A DNA stretch of 64,000 nucleotides from Raoultibacter massiliensis (GTDB taxonomy: Bacteria; Actinomycetota; Coriobacteriia; Coriobacteriales; Eggerthellaceae): assembly GCF_900199545.1 (NCBI RefSeq), contig NZ_LT962670.1, positions 474,434 through 538,433 on the forward strand, written 5' to 3'. The translations under genes and the position numbers were made by a program. Positions 25,226 to 34,620 of the stretch are shown here, one piece after another (the stretch's first letter is position 1; every line of letters starts with the position of its first letter). The notes under the pieces are model-generated. The model worked only from the letters and a program-made list of their open reading frames with translations. It was not told the origin of the DNA and searched no databases.

Positions 25226-26632
25226 TCATCGGGGTTTCGGCATGGCGTGGATCGCGCCGCCGGCAAACGCCTCGAACGCTTCGCCGATCGCCTCTTCGAA
25301 TGTGGGATGAGGGCGTATGGCGGATTTCATCTGCTCGATCGTGAGGCCGTTTGCCACGGCGAGCGAAAGCTCGCCGATCATATCGGTTGCGCGGCCGCAC
25401 ATGAGCTGGGCGCCGATGATCCGATCCGATTCGTCGGCCACGATCTTCGCAAAGCTTCTGCCCTGTCCGGTGATCACCGATTTGCCGTTGCCCGTCATGG
25501 CGAACTTGCCCGCACGTGCGGCGATGCCCGCTTGCTTCGCCTCCGCCTCGGTCATTCCCACGCTGGCGATTTCGGGGGAGGAGTAGACGCAGGAAGGTAC
25601 GAGTGCCGGGTCGAACGAGACATCCGCTCCCGCGATCGTTTCGACGGCGACGATGCCTTGGGCCGATGCGGCATGTGCAAGTTGCGCTCCCGCTGCGGCG
25701 ACGTCTCCGATTGCGTAGATGCCCTCGGCCGATGTCTGCATGCGTTTGTCAACGGCTATGCGGCCTCGGTCGAGTTCGAGTTCGAAGCCTTCGGCGAAAA
25801 GGCCGCCGATCGCGGGTGCTCTTCCGGTCGCGACGAGCACGGCATCGGCATCGACGGTTTCGGCGGCGTCCTTTACGGCGTATCGGACCGAGAGGGATCC
25901 GTCGGCGGCGCGTTCGATGGATTCGACGAGCGCGTTTGCCGCGATGGCACAGCCTCGCTTTCTGTATAACATCGCAAGGCTTTGGCCGAATTCGCGATCC
26001 ATGGTCGGCAGGATGCGCGGCGCGGCTTCGAGCACGGTGACATGGGTTTTGAGCGCCGCGTAGATCCCCGCGAACTCCATCCCGATGACGCCGCCGCCGA
26101 CTATGACGAGGCGTTTGAGCTCCGGGATGGTTTCGAGCATGTCGTCGGAGGTGAGAACCCCATCCTCCCCGATGCCCGCGATGGGCGGCTTCGCCGGGGC
26201 CGATCCCGTTGCGATGATGAGGTGGTCTGCGGAGATTTCGGCTATGGTGCCGTCGGGCTGGGAAACCGTGATGCCGTCAAGCCCTGCAACCGTCGCCGTT
26301 CCCCGCATGAGCGTGATGCCATTGGCTGCAACGAGGGTTTCGACGCCGTCTCGAAGCGATTCGCGCACTTCGGCGGTGCGCATGCGGAGTGCGTCGAAAT
26401 CGACGGCAGCTGATTCGATGCGAATACCGAGGGCTTCAGCATGGGATATCTCGGAGAACAGCTTGGCGGTGTGGAGGATGGTTTTGGTGGGGATGCATCC
26501 GCGGTTGAGGCACGTGCCCCCAATGTCGTCGCGTTCGACCAGCACCGTGTTGATGCCGAGTTGAGCGGCTCTGATTGCGGCGACGTAGCCGCCGGGGCCG
26601 GCTCCGATGATTGCGAGTTCGAAGTGTTCCAT
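25226..26632 (-). CDS. lpdA: Dihydrolipoyl dehydrogenase (L-protein)
   Basis: A 468-residue flavoenzyme re-oxidising dihydrolipoyl groups with NAD+. FAD motif GAGPGGYVAA at 10-19, redox disulfide CLNRGC (Cys41, Cys46), NAD motif GGGVIGMEFA, second FAD motif YAIGDVA and the C-terminal HPTFEE catalytic His-Glu are all in place. The ATG at 26632 has AAAGGAC eight bases upstream; a longer frame to 26980 runs over the lplA end and is not real. As the last gene of the glycine cleavage operon it supplies the L-protein that recycles GcvH. Confidence 0.95.
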   Translation of the reverse strand: MEHFELAIIGAGPGGYVAAIRAAQLGINTVLVERDDIGGTCLNRGCIPTKTILHTAKLFSEISHAEALGIRIESAAVDFDALRMRTAEVRESLRDGVETLVAANGITLMRGTATVAGLDGITVSQPDGTIAEISADHLIIATGSAPAKPPIAGIGEDGVLTSDDMLETIPELKRLVIVGGGVIGMEFAGIYAALKTHVTVLEAAPRILPTMDREFGQSLAMLYRKRGCAIAANALVESIERAADGSLSVRYAVKDAAETVDADAVLVATGRAPAIGGLFAEGFELELDRGRIAVDKRMQTSAEGIYAIGDVAAAGAQLAHAASAQGIVAVETIAGADVSFDPALVPSCVYSSPEIASVGMTEAEAKQAGIAARAGKFAMTGNGKSVITGQGRSFAKIVADESDRIIGAQLMCGRATDMIGELSLAVANGLTIEQMKSAIRPHPTFEEAIGEAFEAFAGGAIHAMPKPR

Positions 26633-26726
26633 GCGATTGCGTCCTTTCGGTCGTGCTGTGTTTTGCATCGATGTCAATGCGTGCATTATGCGAGGCCTAT
26701 CGTGCCGGTGCGCAGTGCGTGCCGTG

Positions 26727-27773
26727 TCAGAAGTCGCTGCGGAATAGCCCGAGGCAATCCGCGCGCATCGTCTGCTGTTCATCTGTTTCCGGCTCGAGGG
26801 CCTCCAGGCATTTCCCGATGCCGTCTTTGTCGTAGCGGCAGCCCTCGAGGGAATCGGATAGCCGGGCGATGAATTCGGCATCGAGGGCATCGGAGAAGAT
26901 GCTGGCGTGTTCGATCTCTCCTCCTTTGATGGAAAGCTCGATGTCGAGGTTTCCCCAGGCGAAGCGATCGCCGAGCGCATGGTTGAACGGCGCGGTGTGC
27001 CCGAAAATCCATGCGTGCGAAGCGAACCGAGCGCGCCTTTGCTCTATGTTGCACTCGTCGAGCCGAGCGGGATCCAGCGGTTTTGCAGGTGTTCCGCATG
27101 CTTCCGAAAACGCCTCGACGAGTGCGATCGAGAGCGTTTCAACGGTGACGCGGGAATTGAGCGAGGCGAGGTTCACAACGCGCGAGCGAACCGATTCGAC
27201 TCCCTTGGCGGCGAGCTTCTTCGAATCGGGTTGCAGGTAGCGGGCAAGTTTTCCGGTATCGACATCGATCATGAGCGTTCCATGGTGGCACTTCCTCTCG
27301 TTCGAGCGGAAGAATGCATTGCCCGAGAACTTCGCCCCATCGACGGTTGCATCGTTGCGACCCGATACGCGCGCAGCAAGTCCGAACGACTGCACGGCGG
27401 CGCACATGACGTTCATATGCCGAGACACGTCATAGGCCTCGCCGCGTGCGACGAAGGTGAAGTTCAGGTTGCCTATATCGTGAAAGACTGCGCCGCCCCC
27501 TGAAAGCCGACGGGCGATCCTTCCCCCGTCGGCTTCGAATTCGGCGATACGGCATTCTTTCCAGGGGTTCTGGTTTCGCCCTATGACGATGGTGTTCTCG
27601 TTCTGCCAGAGAAACAGGATGCATTCCCCGGGCAAAGCGGCATCGACGAGGGCTTCTTCGGTGGCGATATTGCGATACGGATCGGTTGACTCGCTGATGA
27701 GAAAGCGCGGCATCGGCGCATGGTCGAACGCGGAGCTGCCCGGCGCCTTCGTCGTTTCGTCGTGGGCCGTCAT
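26727..27773 (-). CDS. lplA: Lipoate-protein ligase
   Basis: A 348-residue enzyme activating free lipoate with ATP and attaching it to a lysine of an acceptor protein, here most likely GcvH. It shows the family start [39 protein letters not shown] (lipoate/ATP site), and GAKFSGNAF with the catalytic lysine, and it keeps the C-terminal accessory domain, so it should do both activation and transfer. It overlaps gcvPB by 4 bases (ATGA type) and lies 94 bases before lpdA. The cluster has no lipA/lipB, so scavenged lipoate is the likely source. Confidence 0.93.
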   Translation of the reverse strand: MTAHDETTKAPGSSAFDHAPMPRFLISESTDPYRNIATEEALVDAALPGECILFLWQNENTIVIGRNQNPWKECRIAEFEADGGRIARRLSGGGAVFHDIGNLNFTFVARGEAYDVSRHMNVMCAAVQSFGLAARVSGRNDATVDGAKFSGNAFFRSNERKCHHGTLMIDVDTGKLARYLQPDSKKLAAKGVESVRSRVVNLASLNSRVTVETLSIALVEAFSEACGTPAKPLDPARLDECNIEQRRARFASHAWIFGHTAPFNHALGDRFAWGNLDIELSIKGGEIEHASIFSDALDAEFIARLSDSLEGCRYDKDGIGKCLEALEPETDEQQTMRADCLGLFRSDF

Positions 27774-29239
27774 CCTTTCGCGCCGTCGCTTCCGCCGAAA
27801 TCGCGCGCATCGGGCATCCAGCGCACGACGGGGTTGCGTGCTGCTCGCACTTCGTCGGGTCGGCCGATGCGGGTAGTCAGGGGCGCGTTATGGAGCGCTT
27901 CGGCGTTGTCGTGCGCTTCGTCCCAAATCGCAAGGAACGCTTCGGCGGCTGCATCGAGGGTTTCGCGGCTTTCCGTTTCGGTCGGTTCGACCATGAGCGC
28001 TTCGTGAACGATGAGCGGGAAGTACATCGTGGGCGGGTGCATGCCGAAGTCGAGGAACCGTTTCGCGACATCGAGCGCGCTTGCGCCGGTCTCTTCTTTA
28101 AGCGGACCGATGTCCATGACGAACTCGTGCATGCAAGGACCGGCAAAGGGGATTGCGTAGCGGTCTTCGAGTTTGCTCATGAGGTAGTTCGCATTGAGGA
28201 CGGCGGTGCGGGCGGCTTCGGGGATGCCGTCTTTGCCGAGCGCGAGGATGTAGGCGAGTGCTCGGATCGCCACGCCGAAGTTTCCGTAGAACGATTTCAT
28301 GCGGCCGATCGAGCGTTCGGGGTTGACGAGCGCGTATGCTCCGTCGCGCTTTTCTACGATGGGTGCGGGCAAAAAATCCTTCAGGTGCGCTTTGCATCCG
28401 ACGGGGCCCGATCCGGGACCGCCGCCGCCGTGGGGCGTCGAGAAGGTTTTGTGCAGGTTCAGGTGCACGCAGTCGAATCCCATGTCGCCGGGTCGTGCGA
28501 TTCCCATGATGGGGTTGAGGTTCGCCCCGTCGTAGTAGCACAGGCCGCCCGCTTCGTGCACGATCGAGCATATCTCGATGATGTTGGGATCGAACAGGCC
28601 GAGCGTGTTGGGGTTGGTGAGCATGAGTCCGGCCGTATCGGGTCCGACGGCTGCCCTCAGCGCCTCAAGATCGACGCCGCCGCTTTCGTTCGAAGGCACG
28701 TTGACGGTGTCGAAGCCCGCCATCGAAGCGGTCGCGGGGTTGGTTCCGTGGGCGGAATCGGGCACGATGATCTTGGTTCGCGCATCGTCGCCGGCCGCTT
28801 TGTGATAGGCGCGTATGAGCAAAAGGCCGGTGAATTCACCCTGAGCCCCCGCTGCGGGTTGCAGGGTGACCGCGTCCATGCCGGTGATCTCGGCCAGGAG
28901 GTCGCATGCCGTTGCCATGGCTTCGAGTGCGCCCTGTACGGTGCCTTCGGGTTGCAGGGGGTGTATGTCGGAGAATCCGGGGAGCGCAGAGACCTCTTCG
29001 TTGATGCGCGGGTTGTATTTCATGGTGCATGAGCCGAGCGGATAGAAGCCGTTGCACACGCCGAATGCCTCGTCTGCCAAGCCGTTGTAATGGCGGTCGA
29101 GATCGACCTCCGCCACCTCGGGAAGCGCGGGCGCCTCGGCTCGGCGGAATGCCGCATCGGGCAGCGCTTCGGGCACGTCGCATTCGGGCAGAAGGGCAGA
29201 GGCGCGTCCCTGCTTCGAGAGTTCGAATACCAGCTTCAT
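27770..29239 (-). CDS. gcvPB: Glycine dehydrogenase (decarboxylating) subunit 2
   Basis: A 489-residue half of the split P-protein. It carries the PLP lysine, Lys264, in [18 protein letters not shown], and the [10 protein letters not shown] motif near residue 70. With GcvPA it removes CO2 from glycine and passes aminomethyl to lipoyl-GcvH. Overlaps both neighbours by 4 bases. Length and motifs are normal; the C-terminus has about 25 extra residues after the family's usual end ([17 protein letters not shown]). Confidence 0.95.
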   Translation of the reverse strand: MKLVFELSKQGRASALLPECDVPEALPDAAFRRAEAPALPEVAEVDLDRHYNGLADEAFGVCNGFYPLGSCTMKYNPRINEEVSALPGFSDIHPLQPEGTVQGALEAMATACDLLAEITGMDAVTLQPAAGAQGEFTGLLLIRAYHKAAGDDARTKIIVPDSAHGTNPATASMAGFDTVNVPSNESGGVDLEALRAAVGPDTAGLMLTNPNTLGLFDPNIIEICSIVHEAGGLCYYDGANLNPIMGIARPGDMGFDCVHLNLHKTFSTPHGGGGPGSGPVGCKAHLKDFLPAPIVEKRDGAYALVNPERSIGRMKSFYGNFGVAIRALAYILALGKDGIPEAARTAVLNANYLMSKLEDRYAIPFAGPCMHEFVMDIGPLKEETGASALDVAKRFLDFGMHPPTMYFPLIVHEALMVEPTETESRETLDAAAEAFLAIWDEAHDNAEALHNAPLTTRIGRPDEVRAARNPVVRWMPDARDFGGSDGAKG

Positions 29240-30549
29240 CTCACTGCGCTCCTAACCATGTCAACCAACTCGTCGATCTGGGTTTTCGAGTTTAGCTCGG
29301 TGGTGCACCACAGGATGCCGTGCTCGGTTGGCAAACCTGCAAGCACTCCTCGTTCGGCGAGTCCTTGCTCGAGCGCGTGCGGATCTATCGGGCAGGAAGT
29401 CATGAACTCGTTGAAGAACGGCGAATCCCAGACAAGCTCGAATCCTGGGATTTCGGCTAGACGTTCGGCGAGGTAGTGGGCTTTCGAGCAGCTGAGCTCG
29501 GCGGCTCGGGCAAGACCGCGGGGTCCCATGCATGCGAGGTAGGTGCCTGCGGCCAACGCGCAGAGCGCTTCGTTCGAGCACACGTTCGACGATGCTTTCT
29601 CGCGCCGAATATGCTGTTCGCGTGCTTGCAGGGTCAATACGAAGGCGCGGTTTCCCCTTGCGTCTTCGGTTTGGCCGACGATGCGCCCCGGCAGCTTTCG
29701 CATCAGCTGCTTCGTGCAGCAGATGATGCCGAGGTACGGGCCGCCGAATGAAAGCGGCAAGCCGAGCGATTGCCCTTCCGCAACGCAGATGTCGGCGCCC
29801 ATCTCGCCGGGGCTCGCGAGGATGCCGAGCGAGACGGGGTCCGCCGACACGATGGCTTTCGCGCCGGCTTCGTGAATCGTCTCGATGATCTCCCCAGTGT
29901 TTTCGAGCACGCCGAAGTAGTTGGGCTGCTGAACGATCGCGCACGCCGTTTTGTCGTCGAGGGCTTCGGCGAGCGCCTGCATATCGGTTGCTCCGTTTCT
30001 CATGGGAACCACGACGACTTCGACGTCGCGCCCCTCGCAGTACGTCCGCACGGTTTCGATCGTCTGCGGATTCACGGTTTTCGAAACGACGACGGTCGAG
30101 CGCTTTCGGTCTTGGCACATGAACACCGCTTCGGCCGCCGCCGTGGCGCCGTCGTAGAGCGATGCGTTCGACACGTCCATGCCGGTGAGCTCGCAAACCA
30201 TGGATTGGTACTCGAATATGGATTGAAGGACGCCCTGGCTGATCTCGGCCTGGTAGGGCGTGTACGCGGTGACGAACTCTTCTTTGGCGATTACGGTTTT
30301 GACCAGTGCGGGCACGAAGCGCCGATAGGCGCCTGCCCCCCGAAAAACCGAGCGGAACACGGTGTTCTTCGCTGCCATGGCGCCAAGGCGGTCGCGAAGC
30401 TCGAGCTCGCTCAGTCCTTCCGGCAGCGCGAGGTCGCGCACGCGGGCTTCGGCTGGCACGACGGCATAGAGGTCGTCAATCGATTCGTAGCCGAGGTCTG
30501 CGAGCATCTGCTCTCGCTCGGTCGAGGTTGACGGGAGGTAGTTTCCCAT
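29236..30549 (-). CDS. gcvPA: Glycine dehydrogenase (decarboxylating) subunit 1
   Basis: A 437-residue non-PLP half of the split P-protein with the family start [26 protein letters not shown] and [20 protein letters not shown], and a C-terminal WCTTEL. It overlaps gcvPB by 4 bases, so the two subunits are made in equal amounts. It follows gcvH by 105 bases that contain a strong hairpin. Confidence 0.95.
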   Translation of the reverse strand: MGNYLPSTSTEREQMLADLGYESIDDLYAVVPAEARVRDLALPEGLSELELRDRLGAMAAKNTVFRSVFRGAGAYRRFVPALVKTVIAKEEFVTAYTPYQAEISQGVLQSIFEYQSMVCELTGMDVSNASLYDGATAAAEAVFMCQDRKRSTVVVSKTVNPQTIETVRTYCEGRDVEVVVVPMRNGATDMQALAEALDDKTACAIVQQPNYFGVLENTGEIIETIHEAGAKAIVSADPVSLGILASPGEMGADICVAEGQSLGLPLSFGGPYLGIICCTKQLMRKLPGRIVGQTEDARGNRAFVLTLQAREQHIRREKASSNVCSNEALCALAAGTYLACMGPRGLARAAELSCSKAHYLAERLAEIPGFELVWDSPFFNEFMTSCPIDPHALEQGLAERGVLAGLPTEHGILWCTTELNSKTQIDELVDMVRSAVR

Positions 30550-30613
30550 ACGGCGAACCCTTTCTGAATTCTTGTTTCGAGGCGCAGCGCGTCAGGCGCC
30601 TGCGAAAACGCAC

Positions 30614-30654
30614 CGCATGCGACCGAAGGCCGCGCTGCGCTGCGGTCGCATGCG
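30614..30654 (-). promoter_or_regulatory. Intercistronic hairpin between gcvH and gcvPA
   Basis: A 12-bp perfect inverted repeat (30614-30625 with 30643-30654, core GCATGCGACCG) begins directly after the gcvH stop codon. There is no U-run, so it may protect the upstream mRNA or mark a processing site, giving more GcvT/GcvH than P-protein. Confidence 0.5.
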
Positions 30655-31026
30655 CTATTTCGAGCAGAGCTCTTCGTAGGCGGGGGCGTCCATCGTAGCG
30701 ACGGCTATCGTTGCGGGCTCGACGCGGATGAGCCAGGCGTCGTAAGCCGATTCGTTGATGAGCGCGGGGTTGTCGAGCAGTTCCTCGTTGATTTCGGTTA
30801 CCGTTCCGTCAACGGGGCTGACCACCTCCGAGACCGCCTTGACCGATTCGACGTCGGCGAACGATTCGCCTCCCGAAACCTCGTCACCGGGCTCTGGCAG
30901 GTTGACGAACACGAGATCGCCAAGCTCGCTTTGCGCGTACTCGGTCAACCCGACGGTTGCGGTTTCTCCGTCAAGTGCGACCCATTCGTGCGATTCGGTG
31001 TACATGCGGTCAGCTGGATGGTTCAT
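30655..31026 (-). CDS. gcvH: Glycine cleavage system H protein
   Basis: A 123-residue lipoyl carrier. The lipoylated lysine is Lys63 in ESFADVESVKAVSEV; the frame TESHEWV near the N-terminus and the LGDLVFVNLPEPG strand are standard. It shuttles aminomethyl groups between P-, T- and L-proteins. Second gene of the operon, 119 bases after gcvT, with GGAGGAAC before the ATG. Confidence 0.96.
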   Translation of the reverse strand: MNHPADRMYTESHEWVALDGETATVGLTEYAQSELGDLVFVNLPEPGDEVSGGESFADVESVKAVSEVVSPVDGTVTEINEELLDNPALINESAYDAWLIRVEPATIAVATMDAPAYEELCSK

Positions 31027-31145
31027 GTCGTTCCTCCTTCGGGTTGCCGGGTATTCCGGCTGCTGTCAAAACGTGCTGTGAATCCGGTGCGCATCGGGCT
31101 TTTCGCCCTGCTTCGCGATGAGCGGCTTTCGCTTGTGCGCGAGCG

Positions 31146-32234
31146 CTAGCGCTTTCTTTTGTAAAACGGCATGGGCACGACTTTCGCCGCGATTTTTCTT
31201 CCGCGCACTTCGACTTCTATTTCGTCGTCGATTGCAACCGAACCCGCCTCGACGAGCGCCATGGCGCAGGCCTTCTTCAGAAAGGGACAGTACGTGCCGG
31301 AGGTGGTGTTCCCGATGGCTTTGCCGTTTGCGAATACCGGTTCGTGCTCGCGGACGATGCCGCGCCCGGTCGCCTCGATCCCGATGCGCATGCGGGAAGG
31401 CTCGCCTTTCGCGGCGATGGCTTCCTTGCCGATGAATGCGGGCTTGTCCATCTTCACGCCGAAAGAGAGGCCCGCCTCCATCGGATCGACGGTCTCGTCC
31501 ATTTCGTGGCCGTACAAAGGCATGCTCGCCTCGAGGCGCAGCGTGTCGCGGGCGCCGAGTCCGCAGGGGATCAGGCCGTCGTCTTTTCCTGCGTTGACAA
31601 GCGCTGCCCAGATTGCGGGCGCATCGTGCGGGGCGCAGTAGATTTCGAAGCCGTCTTCCCCGGTGTATCCCGTGCGGGAAACAAGGCAATCGCGGCCGGC
31701 AACCGAAACATGGGGCTCGAACGTGTAATACGCATCGGGCAGCGTCGCCCCATCGGCGATACGGGCGGTGATCGCCGATGCGAGCGGGCCTTGGACGGCG
31801 ATTTGAGCCACCTCGTCGGAGAGGTCGCGCATCTCGGTGTCATCGAGCAGATGCTCTGCCATCCAGGCGATATCCTTGTCCTTGTTGGCGGCGTTCACCA
31901 CGGCCAGGAACCGTTCGTCGTCGAGGCGGTACACGATGAGGTCGTCCGCCATTCCGCCGTCTTCGTAGCAGAGCGCCGTGTAGCGGCAGCGCCCGTAGGC
32001 CATGTTGCTGAAGTCGTTCGTCATGAGGCGGTTGAGGGTTGCGAGCGCGCCCGACCCCTCGAACAGGACTTCTCCCATATGGGACACGTCGAAGATTCCG
32101 CAGGCGGTGCGCACGGCAAGGTGTTCTTTCATGAGGCCGGTAGGATACTCGATAGGAAGCAGATAGCCGGCGAAGGGCACGATCTTGCCCCCTGAGGCAA
32201 TGTGGACGTCGTACAGGGGCGTCTTCTTTTCCAT
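31146..32234 (-). CDS. gcvT: Glycine cleavage system T protein (aminomethyltransferase)
   Basis: A 362-residue enzyme releasing ammonia from aminomethyl-GcvH and making 5,10-methylene-THF. The start MEKKTPLYDVH, FAGYLLPIEY, the folate-site FDVSHMGE and GYTGEDGFEIY motifs fit the family, as does the length. ATG 32234 with GAAAGG nine bases upstream is preferred to the longer frame reaching 32315, which would run into the riboswitch. It is the first gene of gcvT-gcvH-gcvPA-gcvPB-lplA-lpdA, controlled by the glycine riboswitch upstream. Confidence 0.95.
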   Translation of the reverse strand: MEKKTPLYDVHIASGGKIVPFAGYLLPIEYPTGLMKEHLAVRTACGIFDVSHMGEVLFEGSGALATLNRLMTNDFSNMAYGRCRYTALCYEDGGMADDLIVYRLDDERFLAVVNAANKDKDIAWMAEHLLDDTEMRDLSDEVAQIAVQGPLASAITARIADGATLPDAYYTFEPHVSVAGRDCLVSRTGYTGEDGFEIYCAPHDAPAIWAALVNAGKDDGLIPCGLGARDTLRLEASMPLYGHEMDETVDPMEAGLSFGVKMDKPAFIGKEAIAAKGEPSRMRIGIEATGRGIVREHEPVFANGKAIGNTTSGTYCPFLKKACAMALVEAGSVAIDDEIEVEVRGRKIAAKVVPMPFYKRKR

Positions 32235-32267
32235 AAGCCAAAACCTTTCAGGTCGGTGGGCTGTACG

Positions 32268-32305
32268 CAAAAAGGCGCGCTCGGGATATGCCCCCGAGCG
32301 CGCCT
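32268..32305 (-). terminator. Riboswitch-controlled terminator before gcvT
   Basis: A 13-bp GC-rich stem (32305-32293 with 32285-32273, AGGCGCGCTCGGG) followed by five T on the minus strand. Its 5' arm shares the bases of the last strand of the second aptamer's P1 helix (32303-32308), so ligand-bound aptamer and terminator exclude each other. Confidence 0.9.
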
Positions 32306-32464
32306 CTGTCTCCATACCTGAAAGATGAACCGTGCGGGCGAACCCGCGGGCTTGCTTCTTCGGTGCCGATCGAACGGCTTTCCAGAGGTTTGTCGGATTC
32401 CAGTCCTTTTGCCTGAGAGTTTCTGCCCCTTCGGCTTCCGCGAAAGCGGATATCTCCCGGAATC
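32303..32464 (-). promoter_or_regulatory. Tandem glycine riboswitch
   Basis: Two glycine aptamers in a row on the minus strand. Aptamer 1 (32464-32396) is closed by GATTCC/GGAATC and has the conserved GGGAGA, GCCGAAGGGGCA and CTCTCAGGCAAAAGGAC segments. Aptamer 2 (32388-32303) is closed by CCTCTG/CAGAGG and has GCACCGAAGAAGCAA and TTTCAGGTATGGAGACAG. A terminator follows directly. Glycine binding should hold P1 of aptamer 2, break the terminator and switch the operon on, as is known for this class ahead of gcv genes. Confidence 0.92.
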
Positions 32465-32490
32465 GTCATCCAAACGCTTTGTGCGCGATC

Positions 32491-32496
32491 AGAATA
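32491..32496 (-). promoter_or_regulatory. Likely -10 element of the gcv operon
   Basis: TATTCT on minus, ending 26 bases before the first aptamer, a sensible distance for a transcript that begins with the riboswitch. The -35 is poor (TTCCCG at 17 bases). Confidence 0.45.
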
Positions 32497-32640
32497 CCAC
32501 GCCGGATGCGTGTCGGGAAGCGGTTGGGTCGCGAACGGTTCGCCATTGGCACCATCGGGGAGCGGGCAAGGCGGGCGGTCGCCGCGCGCATCGCCCCGTC
32601 TTTATCCGATCTTAATGCGAGCGCCGTTACCTTAACTTCG

Positions 32641-32662
32641 CCCTAATGTGCAAGGCCCTAAT
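32641..32662 (+). repeat. Short direct repeat upstream of kdp
   Basis: CCCTAAT occurs at 32641-32647 and again at 32656-32662, 15 bases apart, about 75-95 bases before kdpF, with TTAA-containing relatives at 32611-32617 and 32630-32636. Direct repeats are the usual target of OmpR-family regulators, so this may be a KdpE site. Confidence 0.3.
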
Positions 32663-32736
32663 CTTGAAACCGGCTCGGGCACCCGTGCGCACTGGCGCCC
32701 GACACGCAAGTGGAAAATTGGAAAGGTTGGAATGAG

Positions 32737-32829
32737 ATGGAAACAGTTGCCGGAATCATCGGCGTTCTAAGCATCGTCGCGATGCTTTACCTGTTTTACG
32801 TGTTGTTGAAAGGCGGTGATGAGCGGTGA
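32737..32829 (+). CDS. kdpF: Potassium-transporting ATPase small subunit KdpF
   Basis: A 30-residue, single-helix membrane peptide, METVAGIIGVLSIVAML followed by YLFYVLLKGG, found by reading the sequence just before kdpA. It has GAAAGG upstream, and its TGA shares a base with the kdpA ATG (TGATG). KdpF stabilises the KdpABC complex. Position, size and hydrophobicity fit well. Confidence 0.85.
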   Translation: METVAGIIGVLSIVAMLYLFYVLLKGGDER

Positions 32830-34601
32830 TGGACGAACTGCTGGAATACGGCATATACCTTGCCCTCCTCGTTGCCTTGGCGATCCCTTTGAGCGGATAC
32901 ATCAACAAGGTGATGGCTGGCGAGAAAACGCTGCTCGGCCGCGTGCTCGTACCGGTCGAAGGCGTCGTGTACCGCATGATCGGCGTCGAAAAGCGCGAGA
33001 ACATGGGTTGGAAGCGCTATCTGGTCTGCGCTCTCGCGTTTTCGGCGGTCTCTTTGCTCGTGCTCTGGATCATCCTCATGGCGCAAGGTGCGCTTCCGTT
33101 CAACCCCGAAGGGTTGCCGGGGCAGACATGGGACCTCGCGTTCAACACGGCGGTGAGCTTCGTGACGAACACGAATTGGCAAGCCTATAGCGGCGAAAGC
33201 TCGCTCAGTTACTTCTCGCAGGCCATAGGCCTGACCGTTCAGAACTTCGTAACTCCGGCCGTCGGCATGGCGGTTCTGTTCGCGCTGTTTCGCGGCATGG
33301 TCGCCGAAAGCAGCGAGGGTCTGGGATCGTTCTGGGTGGATGTAACGCGCGGCGTTCTGTATGTGTTCATCCCGCTGTGCCTGGTCATGTCGATTGTAGG
33401 CATCGCCCAGGGCATGCCGGAGAACCTCTCTGAATACCAGGAAGTCGATCTGGTGGAACCGGTTGGCATCGATGCGGACGGCAACGCCGTTTCCGCCGAC
33501 GATCCCGCTGCGGTCGACATCGTCGACAAGCAGGTCGTTCCCATGGGCCCGCAGGCAAGCCAGGTCATGATCAAGCAGCTCGGCACCAACGGCGGCGGCT
33601 ATAACGGCGTGAACTCGGCGAGTCCGCTTGAGAATCCGACTCCGCTCACCAACATCATCCAGTGCATCGCCCTTCTGCTCGTACCCGTTTCGCTGCTCTT
33701 CAGCTTCGGACGGTTCGTGAACGACCGCAAGCAGGGCAGGGCCGTGTTCGCTGCCGTGTTCGTCCTGCTCGTCGTGGCACTCGGAATCATCGCCTTCTTC
33801 GAACAGACGGGCACGCCCCAGCTTGCGCAAAACGGCGCGGTTCTCATGGGCACGGAAGGCCAGTCGGGCGGCAATATGGAGGGCAAGGAAGTCCGCTTCG
33901 GCGTAACCGATTCGTCGCTGTGGGCTGCGTTCACGACGGCGGCTTCGAACGGTTCGGTCAACTCCATGCACGATAGCTACACCCCGATCGGCGGCATGGT
34001 TCCCATGGTGCTCATGCAGCTTGGCGAAGTTATCGGCGGCGGCGTCGGGTGCGGTCTGTATTCCCTGATCGGTTTCGTGATCCTCACGGTATTCATCGCG
34101 GGTCTCATGGTTGGGCGCACGCCCGAATACCTCGGCAAGAAGATCGGGCCGAAAGAGATGCGCATGGCGGTTATCCTGTGCATTACAACGCCGTTCGTCA
34201 TCCTGGTCGGAGCTGCGGCGATGAGCCTTGACCCGGCGACGGCGGCAAGCTTGAACAACCCCGGCGCGCACGGGTTCTCCGAAGTGCTCTACACGGCAAC
34301 TTCGACGGGCGGCAACAACGGATCGGCATTCGCCGGCTTCAATGCGAATACTCCGTTCATCAACGTGGTTACCGGCCTTGAAATGCTCGTCAACCGTTTC
34401 GTGCCGATTGCGGCGACGTGCGTGCTCGCCGGAAGCCTCGCTTCGCGCAAAAAGGTTGCTACCACAGCTGGCACGCTTTCGACGAGCAATGCGATGTTCG
34501 TCTTCCTCCTCATACTGATCATACTCCTCGTAGGCGCTCTGACGATGTTCCCGGCTCTCGCTTTGGGCCCCATAGCCGAACAGCTTCAGATGGTCTTGTA
34601 A
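32829..34601 (+). CDS. kdpA: Potassium-transporting ATPase potassium-binding subunit
   Basis: A 590-residue channel-like subunit with about ten membrane helices and the four selectivity-filter repeats of the SKT superfamily, of which [30 protein letters not shown] and [14 protein letters not shown] are visible. It takes K+ from outside with high affinity. The start overlaps the kdpF stop; a GTG three bases upstream is an alternative. About 20-35 residues longer than E. coli KdpA. Confidence 0.96.
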   Translation: MDELLEYGIYLALLVALAIPLSGYINKVMAGEKTLLGRVLVPVEGVVYRMIGVEKRENMGWKRYLVCALAFSAVSLLVLWIILMAQGALPFNPEGLPGQTWDLAFNTAVSFVTNTNWQAYSGESSLSYFSQAIGLTVQNFVTPAVGMAVLFALFRGMVAESSEGLGSFWVDVTRGVLYVFIPLCLVMSIVGIAQGMPENLSEYQEVDLVEPVGIDADGNAVSADDPAAVDIVDKQVVPMGPQASQVMIKQLGTNGGGYNGVNSASPLENPTPLTNIIQCIALLLVPVSLLFSFGRFVNDRKQGRAVFAAVFVLLVVALGIIAFFEQTGTPQLAQNGAVLMGTEGQSGGNMEGKEVRFGVTDSSLWAAFTTAASNGSVNSMHDSYTPIGGMVPMVLMQLGEVIGGGVGCGLYSLIGFVILTVFIAGLMVGRTPEYLGKKIGPKEMRMAVILCITTPFVILVGAAAMSLDPATAASLNNPGAHGFSEVLYTATSTGGNNGSAFAGFNANTPFINVVTGLEMLVNRFVPIAATCVLAGSLASRKKVATTAGTLSTSNAMFVFLLILIILLVGALTMFPALALGPIAEQLQMVL

Positions 34602-34620
34602 AGGTAAGGTGCAAGGGTCA

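Noticed and set aside
32519..32605. ZTP-riboswitch-like stretch upstream of kdp (GGGTCGCGA and CATCGGGGAGC)
   Set aside because: The conserved CTGGGC end of the ZTP aptamer is missing and kdp is not a purine or folate gene.
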